11,641 nt of DNA from 2-01-FULL-51-21 sp964348955 (GTDB lineage: Bacteria; Patescibacteriota; Minisyncoccia; Phycocordibacterales; 2-01-FULL-51-21): the NCBI GenBank assembly GCA_964348955.1, contig CAYGEN010000023.1, forward strand, positions 1 to 11,641, written 5' to 3'. Made by a program: the position numbers and the translations under genes. The notes beneath the pieces are model-generated. The model worked only from the letters and a program-made list of their open reading frames with translations, made no database searches and was not told the DNA's origin. This document shows positions 6,422 through 11,641 of the stretch, in pieces; the first letter of the stretch is position 1; every line of letters starts with the position of its first letter.

Positions 6422-7801
6422 ATGACGGTCGCAGAACAACCGCACGACCTTATGGAAAAAATTGTGTCGCTCTCCAAGCGGCGCGGTTTTGTGTTCCAGG
6501 GCTCTGACATATACGGGGGATTTGCGGGCACCTATGACTGGGGACCGCTTGGGGTCGGTTTGCGCAGAAATGTCGTTAACCAATGGACGCGCTCAATGCA
6601 GATGCACGATAATATCGCGTTTCTTGATTCAAGTATTTTTACCGCGGCGAAAGTATGGGAAGCGAGCGGACACCTTAGCGGCTTTTCTGACCCGATGGTC
6701 ATATGCGGCAGTTGTCACACAAAGTTTCGCGCCGACCATCTCCTTGAAGCTATCGGTGTTACCGCGGATGAAAAGATGACCGAAGCGCAGATAAACATTC
6801 TCTTTGATGCGCATCGCAAAGTCCTTCACTGCCCCGTGTGCGGCGGGCAGTCTTTCGGCAAGGTATCGGCAAAAAGTCTTCTGGCAACTTCTACGCTAGG
6901 AAAATTTGAGGAAGATGATGAAGAAGTTTATTTGCGCGGAGAGACCGCGCAAGGGATATTCATCAATTACAAAAATGTGCTTGATTCCTGCAGGCATACT
7001 ATCCCCTTTGGGATTGCCCAAGTGGGGAAGGTATTTCGCAACGAGATAAGCCCGCGCCAATTCTTGTTTCGCAAACGCGAATTTGAACAGATGGAAATGC
7101 AGTACTTTGTTGCGCCGGAGCACGCGCAGGCGGCGTTTGAGGAATGGAGGAAAGAGCGTTTTGCCTATTATGACATGTTGGGCGTGAAGCGGGAGAAGCT
7201 GCGTTTTAAACAGCACGAGAATCTCGTATTTTATGCGAAAGATGCGTGGGATATTGAATACGAGTATCCATTCGGCTGGGGCGAACTTGAAGGCGTGCAC
7301 TACCGAGGCGATTACGACTTGAGCCAGCACCAAAAATTCTCTGGCGTTGATATGTCTTACACAAACCCGGAAACGCGCGAGAGATACGTTCCTCATGTTG
7401 TTGAAACATCGGTGGGCGTTGACCGCACCATCCTCATGTTGCTCGTTCAGGCATACCACGAAGATGTAATGAATGGCGAGCCGCGCATAGTGTTGCGATT
7501 CGCTCCAAACATGGCGCCGATAAAAGCCGCGGTGTTTCCGCTTCTTAAAAACAAGCCCGAGCTGGTGGGGAAAGCGCGTGCGGTATTTGAAGAGCTTAAG
7601 AAAGAAATTCCGGATATTGCGTGGGACGATAACGGCAATATCGGCAAACGTTATCGCCGTCAAGATGAAATCGGAACGCCATGGTGTATTACGATTGATT
7701 TTGAAACACTGAACGACGATACGGTGACGGTTCGGGACCGCGATAGCGCTTTGCAGAGACGTGTCGCCATAAAGCATTTGCGCCAAGAACTTTCCGTTTG
7801 A
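6422..7801 (+). CDS. glyQS: Glycyl-tRNA synthetase, single-chain alpha2 type
   Basis: Class II synthetase charging tRNA-Gly, 459 aa, a usual length for the homodimeric form rather than the alpha2beta2 (GlyQ/GlyS) form. Visible: N-terminal MEKIVSLSKRRGFVFQ and IYGGFAGTYDWGPLGV; a zinc module from C95/C98 (CGSC) and C137/C140 (CPVC); RGETAQGIF; motif 2 with FRNEISPR (R206-N207-E208); and motif 3 with ETSVGVDRT (E328 to R335), followed by the anticodon-binding domain (APIKAAVFPLLKN and DDNGNIGKRYRRQDEIGTPW). Start choice is uncertain: ATG 6422 is used, but a TTG at 6416 lies 8 nt from an AGGTGA Shine-Dalgarno-like site (6402-6407), and ATG 6452 would still keep the first conserved block. The gene sits 6 nt behind the DUF11-like gene and ends in TGA. 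Confidence 0.97.
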   Translation: MTVAEQPHDLMEKIVSLSKRRGFVFQGSDIYGGFAGTYDWGPLGVGLRRNVVNQWTRSMQMHDNIAFLDSSIFTAAKVWEASGHLSGFSDPMVICGSCHTKFRADHLLEAIGVTADEKMTEAQINILFDAHRKVLHCPVCGGQSFGKVSAKSLLATSTLGKFEEDDEEVYLRGETAQGIFINYKNVLDSCRHTIPFGIAQVGKVFRNEISPRQFLFRKREFEQMEMQYFVAPEHAQAAFEEWRKERFAYYDMLGVKREKLRFKQHENLVFYAKDAWDIEYEYPFGWGELEGVHYRGDYDLSQHQKFSGVDMSYTNPETRERYVPHVVETSVGVDRTILMLLVQAYHEDVMNGEPRIVLRFAPNMAPIKAAVFPLLKNKPELVGKARAVFEELKKEIPDIAWDDNGNIGKRYRRQDEIGTPWCITIDFETLNDDTVTVRDRDSALQRRVAIKHLRQELSV

Positions 7802-7826
7802 GCATGTGAAGAAATAGTGGTAGGAT
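7798..7826 (+). promoter_or_regulatory. Promoter for the AI-2E family gene
   Basis: TTGAGC (7798-7803, 4 of 6 to -35) overlaps the glyQS stop codon. TAGGAT (7821-7826) lies 17 bp downstream and carries the TG dinucleotide of an extended -10 at 7818-7819. The ATG begins 7 nt after the -10 box, so the mRNA would start at or next to the start codon. There is no Shine-Dalgarno sequence, which fits leaderless initiation. Confidence 0.6.
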
Positions 7827-7832
7827 AACGCC

Positions 7833-8894
7833 ATGGAACATGGGCGACCGTTTACCGTTACCGTAACCTCCAGCACCGTAGTTCGGGGTCTTATTATTGT
7901 AGCCATTGCGGCGCTCTTGTTTTACCTGCGGGACCTTGTGCTGATTGTATTGACGGCAATAGTCATTGCCTCTGCTATTGAGCCGGGGGTTAAGTGGCTT
8001 ATCTCCTACCGGTTTCCGCGCATTCTTGCCGTCGTCTCGGTGTATGCCTCGGTGGCGCTTATGGTCATCGGCTCCTTTTACTTCTTTCTGCCGCCGCTTC
8101 TGAACGATTTAGTAAATTTCCTTTCAACATTGCCGCAGTATCTTGATACGGCGCAGGCGCCCTTGGCTAACAATCCGCTCTCTCCGTTCATCAACAGCTC
8201 CTTTACTCAAAATTTATCCCTTTCCGAGATTGCCAGAGGCATAGAGGCATCATATGCAAGTGCGACCGAGGGCGTTTTCAAAACGGTGAGCACGGTATTT
8301 GGCGGACTGTTCAGTTTCATTTTAATCGTGGTTTTCTCATTCTATTTTGCGATACTTGAGACGAGCGTTGACGATTTTCTTCGTGTCATTGTACCGGTCA
8401 AACATCAAGCGGCCGCGCTCAGCTTGTGGCGGCGTTCCCAACATAAAATTGGCCTTTGGATGCAGGGGCAACTTTTGCTGGCGCTTGTGGTCGGCGTGCT
8501 CGTCTATCTTGGCCTTGCGATTCTTGGCGTAAAATACGCGCTCATACTGGCTTTTATCGCGGCGGTTTTTGAACTTATTCCGGTGTTCGGCCCGATTCTC
8601 GCGGCTATCCCGGCGGTTATTGTTGCCGCGAGCGGCGGCACGACACTCGTACTTCTCGTCGCCGGGCTTTACATCATTATTCAGCAGTTTGAGAATCACC
8701 TTATTTATCCGCTCGTAGTAACCAAAGTAGTTGGCGTGCCAGCGCTTCTCATTATCTTGGCGCTTCTCGTTGGCGCCAAACTTGCCGGTTTCCTAGGCAT
8801 CATTCTTTCGGTGCCTGCCGCGGCGGTCATTCAGGAACTCGTGCGGGATTTACAACAGCGTCGGCGCTCCCTTAGCGATGCGATTTCTTCCTAG
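7833..8894 (+). CDS. AI-2E family (YtqI/PerM-like) membrane protein
   Basis: A 353-aa polytopic membrane protein of the AI-2E transporter family (Pfam AI-2E_transport, formerly UPF0118). Hydrophobic segments lie at about 16-49 (two helices), 63-86, 152-176, 212-232, 236-268, 271-286 and 302-335, with a soluble region at about 88-150. The conserved C-terminal half is clear: FELIPVFGPILAAIPAVIVA, IIQQFENHLIYPLVV, and LGIILSVPAAAVIQEL. A short basic tail (RDLQQRRRS) ends it. Family members have been linked to autoinducer-2 export (TqsA) or Na+/H+ antiport, so substrate cannot be assigned by homology, and an AI-2 role is not supported here. It appears to have its own promoter and lies 31 nt after glyQS. 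Confidence 0.9.
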   Translation: MEHGRPFTVTVTSSTVVRGLIIVAIAALLFYLRDLVLIVLTAIVIASAIEPGVKWLISYRFPRILAVVSVYASVALMVIGSFYFFLPPLLNDLVNFLSTLPQYLDTAQAPLANNPLSPFINSSFTQNLSLSEIARGIEASYASATEGVFKTVSTVFGGLFSFILIVVFSFYFAILETSVDDFLRVIVPVKHQAAALSLWRRSQHKIGLWMQGQLLLALVVGVLVYLGLAILGVKYALILAFIAAVFELIPVFGPILAAIPAVIVAASGGTTLVLLVAGLYIIIQQFENHLIYPLVVTKVVGVPALLIILALLVGAKLAGFLGIILSVPAAAVIQELVRDLQQRRRSLSDAISS

Positions 8895-8911
8895 TTCTCC
8901 TTAGCGCATAC

Positions 8912-8917
8912 TCTAAT
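8912..8917 (+). promoter_or_regulatory. Possible -10 box for metG
   Basis: TCTAAT (5 of 6 to TATAAT) ends 5 nt before the metG ATG at 8923, the same close spacing seen at the two clearer promoters at 4478 and 7821. No convincing -35 is visible 16-18 bp upstream, and there is no TG extension. metG also lacks a Shine-Dalgarno sequence in its 28-nt spacer. It may instead be read through from the AI-2E gene. Confidence 0.35.
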
Positions 8918-8922
8918 CCACG

Positions 8923-10359
8923 ATGCCAAAGACGTTCTACCTCACAACGCCTATTTTCTATCCCAACGCGCGCCTGCACCTCGGACACGCATATACGACG
9001 ACGCTTGCCGACATACTCGCGCGTTACCACCGTGCGCTTTGCGAGCGGGTATACTTTCTCACCGGCTCCGACGAGAACACAGAGAAGATGGTTGTCGCGG
9101 CCGAGAAAGAAGGGAAAGAGCCGATGGTTTTTCTTGACGAGATTGTGAAAAATTTCGGCGAGCTCTACGCGGCGCTCGGCATTTCTTACGACGAGTTTAT
9201 ACGCACAACCGACCAGAAGCGGCACTGGCCGGGAGCGCAAGTGCTCTGGGGACGAATTGCCGCGGCGGGGGATTTGTATAAAAAAGAGTATGAGGGGCTC
9301 TACTGCGTTGGTCACGAAGCGTTTTTGACGGAAAAAGATTTGGTTGATGGGAAATGTCCCGACCACGGAAGCGAACCGGAATTTCTCAAGGAAGAGAACT
9401 GGTTTTTTCGGCTCTCAAAGTACACTGATGCGCTTTGCGAGAAGATTGAAACCGGTGAGTTGGCAATCATACCTGAAACCCGTAAGCATGAAATTCTCTC
9501 GTTTCTCTCGCAAGGACTTGAAGATGTAAGTTTTTCCCGCCTGCGCAAAAGTGACTGGCCGGAAGGTTTGGGCGTGCCGGTACCAGGCGACGACAGTCAG
9601 ATTATGTATGTATGGTGCGATGCCCTTTCCAACTATATTACCGCGCTTGGTTTCGGCCAGCCTGATGGTGAAAACTATCGCACCTTTTGGCCGGCTGATG
9701 TGCACATTATCGGCAAAGACATTCTGCGTTTTCATGCCGCTATTTGGCCGGCGATGCTTCTCTCGGCGGAGCTCCCGCTTCCCAAAGCGCTTTTGGTGCA
9801 CGGTTTTATCACGAGCGGCGGAAGAAAAATGAGCAAAACGCTCGGCAATGTTATTGACCCCTTTGAGCTCATTGACGAATACGGTGCGGAAGCGCTGCGT
9901 TACTATTTCGCGCGGCATGTGAGTCCGTTTGAGGATGGCGATTTAACGCGCGAGCATTTTAAGGATGTGTATAATGGCGAGTTGGCAAACGGTCTCGGCA
10001 ATCTGGTTGCCCGCGTGATGCGGCTGTCAGAGTTGTATGTGGAGCGTGGAGTGTCGCCTCACAAGGAAGCCCTTCCGCGCGAGTACACTGAAGCATTTCG
10101 GCGGTTTGAAATTAACCGCGCCGCCGACTATCTCTGGTCGCGCATCGGGAAGCTTGATGAAAAAATTACCGCCACAGAACCCTTTAAGCTTATAAAAGAA
10201 GATATTGAGGCGGGCAAGAAACTCATTGCTGAACTCGCCGAGGAGGTGTATCAGATTGGATGGCTTCTCGGCCCATTCCTGCCTAGCGTGAGCGAGCAAA
10301 TAATGCGAGCGGTGGTTGAAAATAAAAAACCGGCAACGCTTTTTCCGCGAAAGGAATAA
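8923..10359 (+). CDS. metG: Methionyl-tRNA synthetase, short form
   Basis: Cytoplasmic class I synthetase charging initiator and elongator tRNA-Met, 478 aa. Motifs: TTPIFYPNARLHLGHAYTT with the HLGH signature (H19-H22); a zinc-knuckle region of C-H...C-H type (YCVGHEAFLTEKDL and GKCPDH), reminiscent of the Thermus enzyme; FLSQGLEDVSFSR; MYVWCDALSNYI; HIIGKDILRFHAAIWPAML; and the KMSKT loop (302-306). The helical anticodon-binding domain follows, ending shortly after WLLGPFLPSVSEQI. There is no C-terminal EMAP/Trbp111-like tRNA-binding domain. The usual GTDEHGQK block after the first strands reads GSDENTEK here. tatD starts on the last base of the stop codon, as in the common metG-tatD pairing. 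Confidence 0.97.
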   Translation: MPKTFYLTTPIFYPNARLHLGHAYTTTLADILARYHRALCERVYFLTGSDENTEKMVVAAEKEGKEPMVFLDEIVKNFGELYAALGISYDEFIRTTDQKRHWPGAQVLWGRIAAAGDLYKKEYEGLYCVGHEAFLTEKDLVDGKCPDHGSEPEFLKEENWFFRLSKYTDALCEKIETGELAIIPETRKHEILSFLSQGLEDVSFSRLRKSDWPEGLGVPVPGDDSQIMYVWCDALSNYITALGFGQPDGENYRTFWPADVHIIGKDILRFHAAIWPAMLLSAELPLPKALLVHGFITSGGRKMSKTLGNVIDPFELIDEYGAEALRYYFARHVSPFEDGDLTREHFKDVYNGELANGLGNLVARVMRLSELYVERGVSPHKEALPREYTEAFRRFEINRAADYLWSRIGKLDEKITATEPFKLIKEDIEAGKKLIAELAEEVYQIGWLLGPFLPSVSEQIMRAVVENKKPATLFPRKE

Positions 10360-11144
10360 TGCATACGCCGGAGTATATTGATGTTCACGCGCATATCGCC
10401 TTTCCCTCCTTTGACGCGGATAGGGAAGCAGTGCTCGCGCGTATGCGCGAAAAGCGCGTCTCTGCCATTACGGTCGGTACTTCAGAGGAAAGCTCGAGGG
10501 CGGCGCTCGCGCTTGCACAGAGAGAGCCGGAGGTGTTTGCCACGATAGGGCTTCACCCGAGTGGTGTTGAGAAAGAGAATTTTTCCTATGATGCATACCG
10601 CGCGCTTGCCGAGGAAAAGAAGGTTGTCGGCATTGGCGAGTGCGGGCTCGACTACTACCCTGCGGGGCGCGAGAAAGCGGTCCGCGAAAAACAGCACGAA
10701 CTCTTTCGTAAACACATTATGCTTTCGTGCGAGGTTAACAAACCGCTCATGCTTCACATACGCCCTACTAAGGGGAGCGCGGATGCCTATGAAGATGCGC
10801 TTTCGATTCTCGGGGAGTTCAACGGTGCCCGCGGGAATGTGCATTTTTTTGTGGGCGATATGGCAATCGCGGAGCGGTTCTTTGCACGCGGCTTCACGGT
10901 CTCGTTTACCGGCGTCATAACCTTTGCGCGGGAGTACGATAGGGTTGTGCAACATGCGCCGCTTGAGATGGTTCTCTCCGAAACCGATTGCCCGTTTGTC
11001 GCGCCCGTGCCGTTTCGTGGACAGCGCAGTGAGCCATTTCATGTGCAAGAAGTTGTCAAAAAGATTGCAGAGTTGCGGAGCGAGGAGCTGGAGATTGTTT
11101 CCAAAACCCTGTGTGAAAATGCACGGCGCGTCTTTGTTCTATAG
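10359..11144 (+). CDS. tatD: TatD family metal-dependent hydrolase / DNase
   Basis: A 261-aa TIM-barrel amidohydrolase-like protein. TatD enzymes are metal-dependent nucleases implicated in DNA processing and oxidative damage repair. All expected metal ligands are visible: H10 and H12 (DVHAHI), E94 (GIGECGLDYY), H133 (MLHIRP), H162 (NVHFFVG) and D210 (ETDCPFVAP), followed by PFRGQRSEPFHV. The usual HCFSG motif reads HFFVG, but the metal-binding His is kept. The ATG overlaps the metG stop by one base (TAATG), so the pair is probably translationally coupled. The metG neighbourhood suggests the YcfH/YabD branch of the family, although paralogue assignment from sequence alone is uncertain. Confidence 0.93.
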   Translation: MHTPEYIDVHAHIAFPSFDADREAVLARMREKRVSAITVGTSEESSRAALALAQREPEVFATIGLHPSGVEKENFSYDAYRALAEEKKVVGIGECGLDYYPAGREKAVREKQHELFRKHIMLSCEVNKPLMLHIRPTKGSADAYEDALSILGEFNGARGNVHFFVGDMAIAERFFARGFTVSFTGVITFAREYDRVVQHAPLEMVLSETDCPFVAPVPFRGQRSEPFHVQEVVKKIAELRSEELEIVSKTLCENARRVFVL

Positions 11145-11205
11145 AATAGCGTTGTGCCGTAAGGTTGCAGGGGAGCGGTGGGTATGTTAGTGTGGAGTCC
11201 ATTCC

Positions 11206-11641
11206 ATGGTGGAGGAAAAGACACATTCGTCATTGCAGGAGGGCGCCAAAGCTTACGAGCTTGGTTTTTTGCTTGTGCCGACACTCTCCGAAGAGGAAGT
11301 CACCTCCACCACTTTGGCGCTTAAAGAACGATTTCAAAAAGCGGAGGCAGTTTTCATTGCGGAAGAATTTCCTAAAAAAATCGGGTTGGCATACCCGATG
11401 AAAAAAAAGACGGCAGACAAAAAAACGACACACACCGGCGGCTATTTCGGTTGGTTGGCATACGAGGCATTACCAGAGCGACTTGTCGCCGTTGAAGAGG
11501 AGTTGCGCGGCGACAGCCGGCTCTTGAGGTTTTTGCTTCTCATTACCGCAAGGGAGAAGGTTATCGTGCCCCGTCGCGCCGCTTTTTTCAAGAAATCGGA
11601 AGAACAGGAAAAGGAAGTGTTACGAACGGACACCGTAAAGA
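11206..11641 (+). CDS. rpsF: Ribosomal protein bS6 (30S subunit), 3' end outside the window
   Basis: The frame from ATG 11206 is open to the window edge (145 codons visible, no stop). It matches bS6, a small-subunit platform protein that binds 16S rRNA together with bS18. Visible features: AYELGFLLVPTLSEEEV (first strand), FPKKIGLAYPMKKK (the conserved LAYP region), GYFGWLAYEA and LRGDSRLLRFLLLITARE. It has a ~15-residue N-terminal extension, a Lys-rich insert around TADKKTTHTGG, and a charged tail running past the ~95-residue E. coli core. A GGAG at 11194-11197, 8 nt before the ATG, is a modest ribosome-binding site. In many bacteria ssb and rpsR follow, which cannot be checked here. Confidence 0.9.
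   Translation, partial: MVEEKTHSSLQEGAKAYELGFLLVPTLSEEEVTSTTLALKERFQKAEAVFIAEEFPKKIGLAYPMKKKTADKKTTHTGGYFGWLAYEALPERLVAVEEELRGDSRLLRFLLLITAREKVIVPRRAAFFKKSEEQEKEVLRTDTVK

Noticed and set aside
6896..7906. 336-codon minus-strand frame opposite glyQS and the start of the AI-2E gene
   Set aside because: It is antisense to well-conserved GlyRS motifs 2 and 3, and its product is basic and low in recognisable domains. It is a coding shadow.
1..11641. CRISPR arrays, tRNA or rRNA genes, insertion sequences, phage genes or toxin-antitoxin pairs
   Set aside because: No spaced direct repeats, cloverleaf-like segments, transposase motifs or small paired ORFs with family signatures were seen. All gene-free gaps are under 160 nt.

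Overview
The window is a compact bacterial segment with every supported gene on the + strand and roughly even base composition. The content suggests a Patescibacteria/CPR genome, probably Parcubacteria-like: a type-2 (eukaryote-like) IleRS, a single-chain alpha2-type GlyRS, a short MetRS with no C-terminal tRNA-binding module, a very small RecO, a single-TM protein with DUF11-like repeats, and start codons sitting a few bases downstream of -10 boxes. TGA acts as a normal stop (ileS, glyQS), which argues against the TGA-recoding CPR lineages (Gracilibacteria/SR1). The lineage call is inference from protein character, not a computed placement.

Layout. 1-112: the last ~36 codons of an unidentified upstream gene, then a strong intrinsic terminator (137-178). 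227-3751: ileS, with a complete histidine-phosphatase (phosphoglycerate-mutase-like) domain inserted in the synthetase body. recO overlaps its stop by 4 nt (3748-4341). 4342-4492: a composite hairpin followed by a good promoter. 4493-6415: a membrane-anchored protein with tandem Ig/DUF11-like extracytoplasmic repeats. glyQS follows after 6 nt (6422-7801). 7833-8894: an AI-2E-family (YtqI/PerM-like) membrane protein behind its own extended -10 promoter. 8923-10359: metG, overlapping tatD (10359-11144) by 1 nt. 11206 to the end: the 5' part of rpsF (ribosomal protein bS6), cut by the window edge.

How they fit together. Most of the segment supports translation: three aminoacyl-tRNA synthetases (Ile, Gly, Met) and a small-subunit ribosomal protein. 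Two DNA-maintenance genes (recO, tatD) are translationally coupled behind synthetases, and two envelope proteins are interspersed. The metG-tatD pairing is a recurrent bacterial arrangement (for example metS-yabD in Bacillus subtilis).

The most unusual item is the IleRS with an embedded phosphatase in which the catalytic RHG, Arg, Glu and second His residues are all kept. It looks like a two-activity enzyme rather than a decayed insertion.
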